64,000 nucleotides of DNA from Marsupella aquatica. Its lineage: Eukaryota > Marchantiophyta. The stretch spans positions 8,494,001 to 8,558,000 of the forward strand of contig OZ316899.1 in NCBI GenBank assembly GCA_973895155.1, in the 5' to 3' direction. A model generated the notes under the pieces. The model was not told the DNA's origin and searched no databases. It worked only from the letters and a program-made list of their open reading frames with translations. This document shows, piece after piece, positions 32,948 through 44,149 of the stretch. The position numbers and the translations under genes were made by a program. The stretch's first letter is position 1. Every line of letters starts with the position of its first letter.

Positions 32948-35900
32948 GCAATAAGGGGGAATTCAGGTTCGGACTGGCGGCGGGTCGCTATTCGCACACC
33001 CGGGTTACGAGCGTGGAGGGGCCCCTCCCTCGGGTCCGTATAACGTACTTAAGAAGCGGCCACTGACACGCGCTGACTCAGACCGGCGGAGTGGCCGGTA
33101 CACCACAAGCGTGAGCGGTTCAGCCTATGGGCGTCAAGGAGACGTCGGGGGACCGACAAGCCCTCAAGGTATAAAAGGGGAGCCAACCCTTTGTAGTGCA
33201 CCAGTCCATCAGTCCACGCGCCAGCTTCGACCCCAGCTCTCTCGTTCGCTCTAAGTTGCCACTACTATCTCCTCTGAATGTCGCACACGATCCTCTCCAG
33301 CTCGGCCATTCAATTCTGGACGCAGTTCCTATCTACCGGAAGGCACTTGGCCGACTCATTGAAACATCCCAACCCGCGCCGATACGAAATCGAACGCGAG
33401 TACGAGAGAGCCATCCGCCTAGCAGGACGACACCACTACATCCTTAACTTTGACTACCCGTCTCAGAGCGAGCTTTACCGACCAGCAGAAGTATCTGGGT
33501 ACTTCTTCAACGGAGACAAATATATCGGTTTCTGGGAAGCATTGCTTCGGCTTCCGGACGAGGTCTTCAATATCCCGGGTACGATCGACTTGCAACGACA
33601 TCACTTCGACCACATCCCTGCTCAGGTTCGGGCTATCATCAACAGCGAGTCCAGCACTACCCGTTCGACAAGGTCGTCTGCACTCGCTTCGAAGAACTTC
33701 TACCAGCACCTATAGAGCTTCATGGGAACTCGGCCATCAACCAACATGACCAACTCAGTCGAACCCGTACCCGTACCCGTACCCGTACCCGTACCCATGC
33801 AACCTCAGGCTCAGCTTCAGCTTCAGCCTCAGCCACAGCCTAGCCAAACCCCACCACTGATCGCCCAGCCAGCACAAGTACGCTCCGTCATCAACGCCGT
33901 GGATCTTAGCGATGACGACGAGGCTACCCCACCCTTGACCAGGCGGCCCAGAGGAACAAGCGCTCAGGGGGCCGACACTATATCGTCCCCACCCCCTGCT
34001 CTGACCCCAGGAGCGGCCCCGGCAGACAACATGGTGACCATGGTCGCCCCGGGCCCGTTACTAACGGCAGTGGCACTACCCAGGCCCGATCGGGAGGATG
34101 GGGAAGTGTCACCTTCCCCGAGCCAGTCACGGGGGAAGAAGAGGAAGGAATCCACCACTGCATCCGGGTTACCGTTGGCCACGGTAGCCGTAGCCAAGGT
34201 GACGATGCACCGCATGGGGGAAAACGTTCACAAAAACATCCTCCATCCCAAGCATGCGATGTACCTGAAGACTCAGGGATTCGAGCACCTCGCCTCCCTC
34301 CCCTAGAACACTTGCAGGTACTACGGGGAGGACATGACGGAGTTCGTCAGGAATTATGACGACGCGCGTCAACATACTCGGCTGCGGGGAAGGAGTATGT
34401 CCCTCACGGAAGAACGGCTCAAGATGATCTTCGGGTTACCCGAAGGTGACCATCGAGTCGAATCACGGGCTCCCGGGGGCAAGGGAGCCAAGTACCAATC
34501 TTCAAGTTTTCCCTCAGAGGGAGCAGTGGACAACGGGTTCGTGATGAAGACCTGCCTCATCCCCGAGATAGCTGAGCGACTGGAGTTCCAGAGGTACGCG
34601 CTCCACATGATGGAACCCCGGGGGGAGATCTCCGCCGCCCAAGTTATCCAGGTCGAGAAATATCGACCTAGGAAGTGGGCGTCGTACTTCGCTAAGAAAT
34701 TCCATGAAGAGATGGAGCGGCGAAGGAAGACGTTGTACATTGGCGGGAAGGCGTATTTTGCTAGCCACATCGAGATCATTCTTGAGTGGTACGCCCGGTT
34801 TGATCGACGAACCCTTCCCCGTGTCAACGTTACAAAGCTGGTCCCAGCTAGGTGGGTTTTCCCGGCCTTGGAGAGACGGCCCCAACCCGAGGCCCAAAGT
34901 CCAGCGGACACGCCAGCTTCACCCACCCCACCTCCACAAGTAGCTGTAGTCGTAACCGAGGAGGTACCGGATGGGTCGGTTGTCGCAACCGTTGATGCGA
35001 CCCAACAAGCCGAGCTAAGTACAGAAGTTGGTACGGCGGAGGTCTTACCCGAGCCCGGGTCTCCCAAAGACCCACCGGTGGCTATTCCGGAGAACCGGAC
35101 ATTGCTACAGGAGGACACTCCAACCCCTTCCAATGTTACGTCCCCGGGGCTGGACGTCACTGCCCCGGCCCCCGCGCGTGTTGACGTCTGCCCGTGCCCA
35201 ACTCCGGACAGGCACAACCTGGACCACCCGGAACTCTTCGTACCGGGTACATTTCTGAACGGGCTTCTGGGAGATTTCTCTCATCAAATTGCCCGGGATA
35301 CCGGGGAGTTCATGGCCCGGAAGGTAGCCTGTTTCTTCAATCAGGAGTTGGTTGCCGCAGTAAAGGCAGGTCGGGCCCAGTCAGAGGCCCTTCAGAGGAT
35401 AGAGCGGTACCGGGTGGAGTCCGTGTACCTAAAGAACAAAGTTGTGGCTCAAGAGGCTGAGCTTCTGCAACTACGACCCAAGGTTGCAGCCGCCGATGAG
35501 TTGTTAGCAAAGGCGCACGCTCTTACCGCCCTAGCCGAACAGGCCAAAGCTGGGAACAAGGCCGAGATTACACGACTCCGGAACCAGATTGACAGTTTGA
35601 AGAATCAAACCGTCACCTGGCAGAAAGACCTGGAGGAGACCGAGGAACGGGCCCAGCGGGACACGGCGGAGATAGCCACGCTGCAGGCCGAGGTGGCGCG
35701 GCTCCAAACCAAGGCCGAGAAGCAGGACCAGCTGGCGGGTAAACTGACGAGCGACGCCCAGCAGCTGGAGGAGGCATGTCAGGAGGCAGCAGAGGAGACG
35801 GACGCGGCGAGGCGAGAGAACTAATCTCTGCTGGACCAGGTCCAGCTCCTCAAGGCGGACAATGACAGGCTTTGAAGGCAGCGGGATGGCCGCTCCCATT

Positions 35901-36831
35901 CGGGCGGCTTTGGCAAGCGTGCCAGGCATTAGCAGCGGAGTAGGAATAGATTAGGATTAGGACTGGCTTAGTCAGGCTCTTGGGACAGGCACCTGCCTTA
36001 GGTACAGCAGCGCGGCCATGCTGTCCAGCCTGCGTAGATTAGGATCTTCTAATAAGACACAACCGTTTTCCGGCCTGACTGTCAGCTTAGTTAGGACCTT
36101 AGTTAGCAAATCTTCGGCGAGAGGACACCCCGTCCCTCGTCCCTTAGTATTTAGTGCACCCCTCGGTAGAGGCGGGGGGGGGGGTTTTAGTTGCAGAGTT
36201 GGACGTCCGCAGTATGTGCGGGGAGTCCCGACCTCTGGGAATGAAAGAGTACCAAGGGGAGGGGGTAGGACTAAGCTCGCCGGGCGAGTGCGGAGCCGAG
36301 CTCCGTTGTAGTGTGCACCCTCGGCCTTGAACCTGTTCATTCCGGGGCTGTCGGGTCAACTAAGTGTACGCATATGTTCCCTTTGTAGTAAAATCCTTTC
36401 CCATCATTTTCCTTTGTGTAAATTGAGATTGTATGCATGTGCGCGTGTATGTGTGTGGGTTTCTCGTATATGGGTGGCAGCGCCAGGCCGAACGCACTAC
36501 CCGAGACGTGCACAGGGTGCAGCCTACGGGTAAGTGGTTGCGAGCACGGGTTGAGGACCTGTATCATCGAATCCGGATTGAAGGCGGACAGCACGAAGGC
36601 TTAGAAGCCCTTAAGCCGGGGTTGATCCTGCTATCGACTAAGGTACATTCCGGCGGCGGAACACAAACCATACCTAGGAGGTGTCCGTATTTAGCAGTAT
36701 GCGCACTTAGCGCTAGTTTACGAGAATAAGGTGCATTACGTGCTTCCCTTCCTGCCCGAACCCTCAGATTTACGAGGGATGTGCCCGTCTAAGCTGAAGT
36801 CTGAGTTAAGGCCGCAGCCGACGACGTGACA
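32926..36831 (+). repeat. 3' LTR, 5'-truncated
   Basis: It matches the 5' LTR from its base 115 to the end (GTGACA at 36,831) and is fused directly to reverse transcriptase. It carries a TATA box at 33,170 and the same LTR ORF. Confidence 0.95.
33278..35932 (+). pseudogene. LTR-encoded ORF, 3' copy
   Basis: Same protein as at 25,412-28,059, here 885 codons because of two extra Val-Pro codons in the repeat near 33,765-33,800. Lesions are TAG 33,713, TAG 34,304, TAA 35,822 and a TGA near 35,872. None is shared with the 5' copy, which has an open codon at each place. Positions that are stops in the 5' copy (25,622 and 25,952) read GAA and CAG here. The longest intact part is 34,334-35,824, covering the conserved globular domain and most of the coiled coil (EAELLQLRPKVAAADELL and similar heptads). 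Confidence 0.8.
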
Positions 36832-36836
36832 CAATT
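36832..36836. other. 5-bp target duplication (right copy)
   Basis: CAATT after the 3' LTR, identical to 24,941-24,945. Joining the flanks with one copy gives an unbroken integrase frame (PPSGPFQF then FIGIIDASSKW). Confidence 0.93.
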
Positions 36837-37170
36837 CTTCATAGGAATCATAGACGCATCCTCAAAGTGGTCACAGGTATCACTATTATCAACTCACAAG
36901 GATACTGACACATATTTTAAAACTGAAAGCATTTCCCAAAGCATCCAATCAAGATCCTTAGAGTTGACAACGCTTGTGAATTTACATCCAAGACATTCAA
37001 CAACTTTTGCATGACAACCCGATCGCCCATGTGCATTTTCCATATGGAATTGCAGAGTCCTTCATCAAGAGGCTCATCAATTATAGGTCTTTCAATATAA
37101 TCTTCAATAGATCCAAATAGCGATCGACGCCAACAACACACTCTCTCCAATCTTGAACTAAAACTCCTAG
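36837..37170 (+). pseudogene. Ty1/copia relic, right part (integrase core)
   Basis: It continues the copia integrase from 24,945: FIGIIDASSKWSQVSLLST, then after frameshifts the second catalytic region VDNACEFTSKTFNNFC and LIKR/INYRS-like sequence. Stops are frequent. No later domains (reverse transcriptase, RNase H) are seen downstream, so the relic is 3'-truncated. Confidence 0.75.
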
Positions 37171-37189
37171 AGACCCTTCAACTTATCAA

Positions 37190-37888
37190 TATATCCTCAC
37201 ACCCTGATAGTTCTGCTTCAACACCTCAAAGATTTCCACCACATGGTTAAATGTTGGCGCAACTCTAGTCTCTGCCACAATTGCAACGGTAGGAGTAACG
37301 ATGGATGCTGCTGAAGTGCTACTAGTGGATGGTGTGTCACTTTGGTTGGTGCTACTAGAAGAAGCAACAGTTGTGGCAATGGGTTGGGGAGCTGCACTAG
37401 TGCCATAGGTGACGGACATATAATTAGGCGACCAATGCTATCTCCATGCCTCAATCTCAACCAAATGAGCCTTCCAAAACTCATGGTAGTCATCCATGGA
37501 TGCCCCTCCAAATGTTGAAATAATCCTTTTCATGCCATAAAAGGGGTAAACAATGAGGCTTACGTACGTAATGTTTGTATATTGCACCATGTATCAAACT
37601 CTTGGATGAAATCATCCAGATCAATCGTGCCAACTGCACCGGAGTATCTCTTTGCGCCCTTTGTAGCCCCATACATCTCTTCCATGTCCACAACAAAGGT
37701 ACAATCACTTGATGACGAGGAGAACTGGTCATAGAGTCCTCATCAGAATCATTGTTTGAGGCTATAATGCTGACTACTGCTACCAATGTCATTGGCCAAA
37801 ATTTCACCCTAGTTTGAGTGGAACCGGTCCGTTGTCCATTGGGTAGCCCCGCAGCACCAAAAAAATCCGTGATGACCAATCTACTCAA
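37190..37888 (-). pseudogene. Gag-like retrotransposon fragment
   Basis: Minus-strand pieces, after allowing frameshifts, read DLDDFIQEFDTWCNIQTLR, FTPFMAWKGLFQHLEGHPW and a Ser/Thr-rich stretch SSSSTNQSDTPSTSSTSAA. The pattern (D-F-x-x-x-F-D, P-x-x-A-x-x-x-L, L-x-G-x-P-W) resembles the capsid part of plant retrotransposon gags. The closest lineage is not clear. 37,890-38,420 beyond it holds nothing I can identify. Confidence 0.35.
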
Positions 37889-38434
37889 ACCATAGCCATC
37901 AATCTAATGTAGGTGCTAATCCTAACAGGGCAATCTATCCTTGACAACACCACAATCACTCACCATGGTGTGTTGGGCATCATTTCAACATTGCCATGAG
38001 AGAAATACACAGCACAACTAGAGTGTCCGGTTGCAAACTCAAATTACTCATATGAAATCAAGAGCCCACACCAAACTAACATGATGCATATGTAGGAAGC
38101 ATGTGTGGAGAGGATCCAATAATAAGAATGGACATAGCATAACTCTCCACTCAAAAGTAATTGCAATTTCATACAATGATGTTCATAAGGTTCAATGAAG
38201 AGCCTTCATAATACGCTTCACAATGCTCTAATGTTGTAGATGAGAATTCATGCAAAATTGATTTTAGCTATGCATCTAGATGGACACAAGAGCATCAAAA
38301 ACCCAAAGACACCTTCTAATTTGGCCCAGATAGGCCTCTAAACAAACTGGGCAGTGCATAAAGCCCCCTAATGCTTCAATCTAGACAACGAGTTGTGAAA
38401 GCTAGTGTGTACACAAGATGTGATAAAAACCTAT

Positions 38435-38530
38435 TAGGTAAGCGCTTGCGGTTGGGAGTAGCCTCGGGATGGGTGACCTTGCACTTCACCTTGCGTTCGC
38501 GAATAACAATAGTCCCAGGATGGGTGACCT
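38435..38530 (+). repeat. 5S-rRNA-like (SINE3-type) fragment
   Basis: ggtaagcgcttgcgg, then gggagtag and gggatgggtgacct, follow the internal promoter of plant 5S rRNA (agttaagcgtgcttgggcgagagtag...ggatgggtgacct). A second half-copy of the last block is at 38,516-38,530. It is too diverged and too short to be a 5S gene, so most likely it comes from a 5S-derived SINE. Confidence 0.5.
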
Positions 38531-38578
38531 CTCACTTGTCATTATGCACCAAATCTTACACTAAAAAATGCAACACTT

Positions 38579-38604
38579 ATCAGCCTATTCATTAAAAGTG
38601 TATT
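38579..38604 (+). repeat. Left terminal inverted repeat of giant element
   Basis: Starts ATCAGCCTATTCATTAAAAG. Its complement is at 61,341-61,366 with one mismatch (G/A at base 5). ACTT precedes it at 38,575-38,578. Confidence 0.65.
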
Positions 38605-38890
38605 ATTATTTAATTTATGTACATTTGGGCAATGAAAAATATATTTTTGGGCTTGGAAAAGTGTATATTTGGCCAATAAAGAGTGTACATTTGGGCAATG
38701 AAAAGTGTAAATTTGAACATCAAAATATGTACATTTGGCTTTAAAAGTGTACATTTGGCCTAGAAAGTATACATTTGAGTGAAAAATACATACATTCGAC
38801 TTAAAAAGTGTACATTTAAGTGTATTTGGTCTAGGAAGTGTAACTTTTAGTGCAACAAAGTGTACATTTGGCCTAAAAAGTGTACATTTT
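38605..38890 (+). repeat. Left terminal array of 'gtgtacatttgg' units
   Basis: About twelve degenerate direct units of roughly 20 bp (aagtgtacatttggcctaga and variants). The same unit in the same orientation recurs at 61,225-61,320. Such terminal arrays often bind the transposase. 38,890-39,230 beyond it is AT-rich with nothing recognised. Confidence 0.7.
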
Positions 38891-39234
38891 CCTACCAACT
38901 CTTATTACGGACTTCCATGAGAGGTCTCTTGCAAATTCCCTGCCACGAGGTTGTGCCACATTACCACAACCAGCCACAAACGTGCACATTCCTGTTTGTG
39001 GCAAAAACAACGTAATTTTGGGGGCGCCATGCCGTAAATATTAAACGTCAAAAACCAAAATACAAAGGGAGATATGTCATTTAATAAAATAAAGTTACCA
39101 TTTTGATGTTTGTCAAAGATATATCAGTGTTTTATATCAAAATGCTTATATTTTTTAATTGTTTGCAAGTTTGAAAAACCAACCAATAGAAATGTACATA
39201 GTTAAAACCCCTTTGGCTTCACATTGTAAAATTA

Positions 39235-39477
39235 AATAATCAATCTCCTTAGTACTTGATAAAATTTGTCAATGTTTAATTCATTGAAAAACTCAAGATC
39301 AAGATTTAGAAACTCGTGACCTCTTTAGTAGTGTCTTGATAAAATCTCTCAATGTCACACTCATTGGAAAACTAAAGTAAAATTAAAAACTCATCATCTC
39401 CTTGGAACTTGACAAAATCTATCAATGTTAGGTTCATTGGAAAGCTAGAGAAATTCAGATACTCATGATCTCTCTAA
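39235..39477 (+). repeat. About 75-bp tandem repeat, left segment
   Basis: Units contain 'tcaatgt..cactcattggaaa.ct', then 'actcatgatctc' and 'ttgacaaaat'. The array is split by the copia element and resumes at 46,351-46,640. Non-coding. Confidence 0.65.
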
Positions 39478-39821
39478 TGTTGAGCATAGACGACATTTGT
39501 AACGGCAAGTCCATGAACCATCCAACGCACAAGAGTCGACACAAAGAGATATGTGGTTCACCTCCACATGAGGTTACGTCCATGGGAACACACAATAGCT
39601 TTACTGCACTCTAAGCCGACCGCCCATACCAAGCATCCACAGCACAAGCTCTCCCTATCTCTCAACTAACTCCGTAACAATGAGCCTAAGTTCCACCAGG
39701 GTCTAGCATCAGCCCTGGCTATATCCACAACAGCACTACCGCTAACATTAGCTAACTCCTAACCCGAGTTAGACTAACTATGGTTAGCTCATGAGTCACA
39801 AGACTAGAGCAATATCTAACA
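39478..39821 (-). repeat. Copia 3' LTR
   Basis: Plus-strand reading TGTTGAGCATAG to ATATCTAACA. It pairs with 46,003-46,345. A purine tract (minus strand CAAGAGGGAGTT) abuts it at about 39,822-39,835. Confidence 0.93.
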
Positions 39822-40028
39822 AACTCCCTCTTGACTCTTGTCTTGGGGACTAGACTAAATGCTACCATATGGAATCCTCAGCGGGAAGTTCTAGACAATC
39901 ACCAAACCAGGTATCCCCCTAAAAACCACAAGGGTTAACTAAGGGTTAACTAGAACTAAGCCATAACCAAACAGGAATGAATAATCCATATACAAATAGT
40001 CACACATTGCTAAATAACTCTACTTGCA

Positions 40029-40500
40029 CTACAACTGCAAAACCTGCAAAGTAGTACGGTGTCTTGAGAAACTCTCCAAAGGAATCACTTTGGTAAAGGC
40101 ATCAGCAGGATTGAGCTTTCCATCAATCTTGACTAGCTCAAAAGTTTTATCAGACATTGTTTGCCTGATAAAATGGTACCTGATATCAATGTGCTTCACC
40201 CTGCTATCCATTACCTGGTTAGCAGCCAAGTGAAGAGCACTCTAACTATCACAGTTTAAAGTCATTTTGTCATGTTCTAAACCCATCTTCGCGATCAACT
40301 TGTCCAACCAAATTGCTTCATTTGCTGCTTTTGTTGCTGCAACATACTCTGCTTTTGTAGTAGACTGAGATATACACTTCTGCAAGGTAGATTTTCAACT
40401 GATACATCCTCCTCCAAGAGTAAATACAAACCCAGTTGTAGACTTCCTTGTATCCAGACAGCCTCCATAGTCAGAATCTACATAGCCAACTAACGTTCTA
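40029..40500 (-). pseudogene. Copia RNase H
   Basis: Minus-strand segments give the copia RNase H end: VKHIDIRYHFIRQTM with the catalytic Asp, then GKLNPADAFTKVIP. Upstream is TTKAEYVAATKAANEAIW-like sequence around 40,300-40,380 with a stop. It removes the RNA strand after reverse transcription in active copies. Confidence 0.8.
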
Positions 40501-40502
40501 TC

Positions 40503-41507
40503 TTATCTGTTATCAAATAGTAATCCATAGTCCTGTGTTCCCTTCAGATACTTGAGAATCCACTTCACAGCTTCCCAATGTACCTTCCCTGGATTTGACA
40601 TGAATCTGCTAACCTTGCCCATCGCTAGGGCCAAGTCAGGCCTAGTACAAGTCATCAAATATATCAGACTGTCTACTGCCTTCTCATAAGGAATCTTAGC
40701 CATTAGACCTTTCTCCACAGCATCCGTAGGAGAGAAAGCCGATGATAACTTGAAATGTGAAGCTAAAGGAATACTCACTGGCTTACAATTTTCCATGTTG
40801 AATTGTGCAAGTACTTTCCTTGCATACTGGCCTTGACTCAAACACAACTGTCCAGTATCAGAGTTTCTAAAAATCTCCATCCCTAAGATCCTCTTGGCCT
40901 TACCAAGATCCTTCATCTTGAATTTAGCACTCAATTTTGCCTTGAGACTGTGAACCTCAGATTGATCTTTAGTCACAATCAGCATGTCATCCACATAGAT
41001 CACCAAAATGATGAAACCAAACACATCATTCTTGACTGATTTTGTATACACACAATGATCATATACCATCCTTGTAAAACCTTGAGCAAGCATGAAATCA
41101 TCAAACCGCTTGTTCCACTGTCTGGGAGACTGCTTCAATCCATACAAGGACTTGAGCAATCTGCAAACTAAGTTCTCTTGGCCCTTCTTCATAAAGCCTA
41201 GTGGCTGTCTCATGAAGATCAACTCTTCCAAGTTGCCATAGAGAAAAGCACTAACAACATCCATCTGATCCATCACCAGACCAAAAAACACAACAAACTG
41301 ACACAGGATCCAAATTGTGGAATACTTAGCCACCGATGAAAAGACCTCATTGTAGTCCACTCCTTTCTCCTGAGTGAACCCCTTGGCAATAAGCCTTGCC
41401 TTGTAGATCTTGTCTCCACCCTCTGAAGGACTGTCCTTTAACTTGTAAATCCACTTGCTGTCCATCACTTGCTGACCTCTTGGAAGCTCCACCAACTTCC
41501 TCTGCAT
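40503..41507 (-). pseudogene. pol: Copia reverse transcriptase
   Basis: 334 open codons of RVT_2-type reverse transcriptase: VMDSKWIYKLKDSP, KARLIAKGFTQEKGVDYNEVF, DVVSAFLYGNLEELIFMRQP, CRLLKSLYGLKQSPRQW and the catalytic VIYVDDMLI. SLIYLMTCTRPDLALAMGKV and WEAVKWILKYLKGTQDYGL follow before a TAA. The catalytic YVDD is intact. It is one of the best preserved stretches of this element. The Ser/Glu-rich linker to integrase lies at 41,532-41,970. Confidence 0.93.
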
Positions 41508-41978
41508 TGCTGCATTCCACTCATGCTTCTGCTATGAAGCACAAGCCTCATTGTACAAAGAAGGCTCTCCTTCTTCCAAGATCAAAGCCATATCATCTTC
41601 ATCAGGTGCAATGTCCATATCATCTAGCTTAGATGAGTCTGTCCATTGACCATACCTGGTAGGAGCTCTAGTAGAACGACTGAAAGTTCTTCTAGTCGAT
41701 GATTCAGGTTGATTTGTTGCTGCTGCTGGCTGAATTTGAGGTACCCCAACAACAATCTGCTCCTCTTGTTCCATCATAGGAACCAGCTCCAAGCTCGGAG
41801 CTTCTCCATCTCTCCTGTCATGAACAACATCATGACTAATCTCCCCCTCAACCCGGTCCGGGATGAGAGATTTCCCCTTGTCAATATGGGAGTCCTGAGA
41901 ACTCTCCCCCTCCTTTGATGATCTGGATTCATTAAAGGACACATCTCTACTGACAATTAGTGTACAGGTTACTGGATC

Positions 41979-42992
41979 TCACAACCTATAATCCTTCACA
42001 CCTTTCTGATAGCCAAGGAAAATGCACTTCTTCGACTTGGACTCTAGCTTGGATTGAAGTTGGGAAGGTGTAAGCACATTAGCATCACATCCAAAAATCC
42101 TCAGATGTGAGTAATCTGCTAGACGCCCGTACCTCATTTCAAATGGCGTCTTGAATCCAATAGAACTGGATGGAGAAAATTTTACCAAATAAGCTGCAGT
42201 GTTGACAGCTTCAGCCCAAAACTCATGTGGTAAGCATGATTGACTCAACATACTCCTCGAGCGGTCCAATAGTGTTCGGTTGAGTCTCTCAGAAACACCA
42301 TTCTGCTGAGGAGTATAACTTGTTGTGAGATGGCGGGTAATCCCCTACTCCTTACAATATGTTCCAAATTCTCCGGAACTGTATTCACCGCCATTATTCG
42401 ATCAAAGATATCTCACCTTATTACCAATCTGATTCTTTACTTGGGCTTTCCGCTCCTTAAAAGTGGCAAAAACATCAGACTTATTGTGTAGAAAGTATAT
42501 CCACACATACCTTGAGTAATCGTCTATGAACGTGACATAGTATAACCGTCCAAAATGTGAGGGAGTAGGGGCTGGATCCCACACATCACTATGTACATAC
42601 TCAAGTACCTCCTTGCTGGTGTGAGTTCCAACTCCAAAGGATTTTTTGTGCTGCTTCCAAAGCACACAATGCTCACAAAATTCCAACTTACAAGATTGCA
42701 AATTAGAAAGTAATCCTTTCTTCTGAAGAATAACCAAACCTTTTTCACTCATGTGGCCCAAACGGAAGTGCCATAGCCGGGCCTTCTCCTCATGAGATAA
42801 GGTTATATTGGCTTCATCACAAACTACACTACCCTCCAAAACATATAGATTGTTATGTCTCTTTCGCTTCAATACAACTTTAGTACTAGTTGAAACCGTA
42901 AGGACACCATTAGCAGAACTCCACTGATGGCCATTTGCTTCTAAAACTCCAAGTGAAATGAGATTTTTTATCATGCTGGGAATATGTCTCAC
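41979..42992 (-). pseudogene. Copia integrase
   Basis: The frame at 42,402-42,992 has the HHCC zinc site (LWHFRLGHMSEKG, FCEHCVLWKQHK), then VHSDVWDPAPTPSHFG with the first catalytic Asp and FIDDYSRYVWIYFL. A stop and frameshift at about 42,400 precede the second Asp region. The frame at 41,979-42,269 continues LLSQSCLPHEFWAEAVNTA and the C-terminal LRIFGCDANVLTPSQL and KCIFLGYQKGVKDYRL. Confidence 0.9.
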
Positions 42993-43350
42993 ATTCCTAA
43001 CATTCTTATAGCACCATCAAACATCTAAAATCTTACAGATCCAAGTCCAACAACTTGACATGGGATTCCATTTCCCATCAACACTGACCCGTTAGAAACC
43101 ATGTAAGAACTGAAAAAATCTCTCCTAGAACAAATGTGAAAAGTACATGCACTATCTAGAATCCAGTCATCACTACTTGGATTTGACACTACGTTGAGAG
43201 CATAACCTTGGCATCACAATATGTCATCACCATCGAGTAAATCTACCTCATGCAAACTCAATGCCGCGTTAGCAGATGCAGTAGGGTTCTTTACTCGACA
43301 ATCCCTTTTCATGTGGCCAGGCTTGCCACAATTCCAACATGCAAGAGACT
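42993..43350 (-). pseudogene. Copia nucleocapsid knuckle and protease
   Basis: Minus strand reads the CCHC knuckle CWNCGKPGHMKRDC (about 43,290-43,335). The protease site WILDSACTFHIC (about 43,140-43,175) follows in a frame interrupted by stops. DSA in place of DSG is normal for copia proteases. Confidence 0.8.
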
Positions 43351-43569
43351 TCCTCTCTTGTGATTTCCCTCTGGATTTAGATCTCCCCCGTGATGTAGAT
43401 CTAAACCTGTTCTGCCCATTTGAGCGCTACGCTGCTCTCCCACGGTTCACGTTTAGGAGAGTGCCAGAAGAAGATGTTGTCTGTGATTGACCCAACTTCT
43501 TCTGAGCATCATCAAACAGTAAAGAGCTCACCACCTCATTATACGAAATGAACTTCAGATCTCTATACA

Positions 43570-44074
43570 AGAGCACCTATTTTAAGCCCTGATATGATGG
43601 CGGTAAGGAGCTTAGCAGAAGCAAGGCCTTATCCTCATCTTCAACTCTTTTTCCCAGGTTTGACAGATCCATCGCTAGACTGTCAAACTCATCTAGGTGA
43701 TCCTGCATCTTGCTCCCTTCCTTGAGCCTGAGGCTTATCAAGAGAGACTTCTTGTATAGCCGGTCTGACGTATCTTCCCGGTAGTACTTCTCTTGTAGAG
43801 TCTTGAACAGTGATGCACAGTTCGCATAATCATCCAGCTTCTTGATGATGTGCGACTTGAGATAAGGCATCATTGCATTGACAGCAATCACCTGTTCCTC
43901 TCTCCACTGCTTCTTTGAGATCTCCTATTCTCCATCATACTGCTCTCGTGAAGAGAGCAGATGAGCTAAGCCCATGGCCCAAAGAACACCCTTCACTTGC
44001 TTCTCCCATAGCAAGTAATCAATACGACCATCGTACTTCTCCACCTCAAACTTCACTCCTCCGAATCTAGCCAT
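43570..44074 (-). pseudogene. gag: Copia gag capsid part
   Basis: Start chosen at MARFGGVKFEVEKYDG (44,074), the usual opening of copia gag. In-frame TAG at about 43,925, then VNAMMPYLKSHIIKKLDD, LFKTLQEKYYREDTSDRLY, MQDHLDEFDSLAMDLSNLG and LLLLSSLPPSY, a standard UBN2-type capsid, to a TAG at about 43,577. A basic linker follows toward the knuckle. Confidence 0.9.
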
Positions 44075-44149
44075 CTCCCTCTTCTTCCCCACTATCAATA
44101 GCTCTAGTAGTAGAACAGCTTCCTCCATTGCACGCTGCACCGGTGATCA

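Larger units (their letters stand above)
24946..36831 (+). mobile_element. Tat/Athila-lineage Ty3 retrotransposon with ORF-bearing LTRs
   Basis: An 11.9-kb element bounded by TG...CA and the duplication CAATT. It has a 4,012-bp 5' LTR, a primer-binding site, gag-protease-reverse transcriptase in one frame, then a deletion joint at 32,926 that removes the rest of pol, the 3' untranslated region and the first 114 bp of the 3' LTR. The 3' LTR remnant is 3,906 bp. The reverse transcriptase motifs (FLDGYSGYNQI, FIDDF) and protease DGGAG place it in the non-chromovirus Tat/Athila branch. It sits inside the integrase of a copia element. The LTRs differ only at scattered sites, so the insertion is fairly young. 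Confidence 0.93.

Noticed and set aside
34369-35217. 282-codon minus-strand frame in the LTR (also a shorter version at 26,788-27,345)
   Set aside because: It is an exact antisense shadow of the LTR ORF in GC-rich sequence. Its composition is Gly/Ser/Val-rich with no domain, and the sense protein is the one conserved at domain level in the third LTR.
38418-38545. Possible functional 5S rRNA gene
   Set aside because: Only the internal control region resembles 5S. The flanks needed for a 120-base gene do not match, and a second broken half-copy follows.
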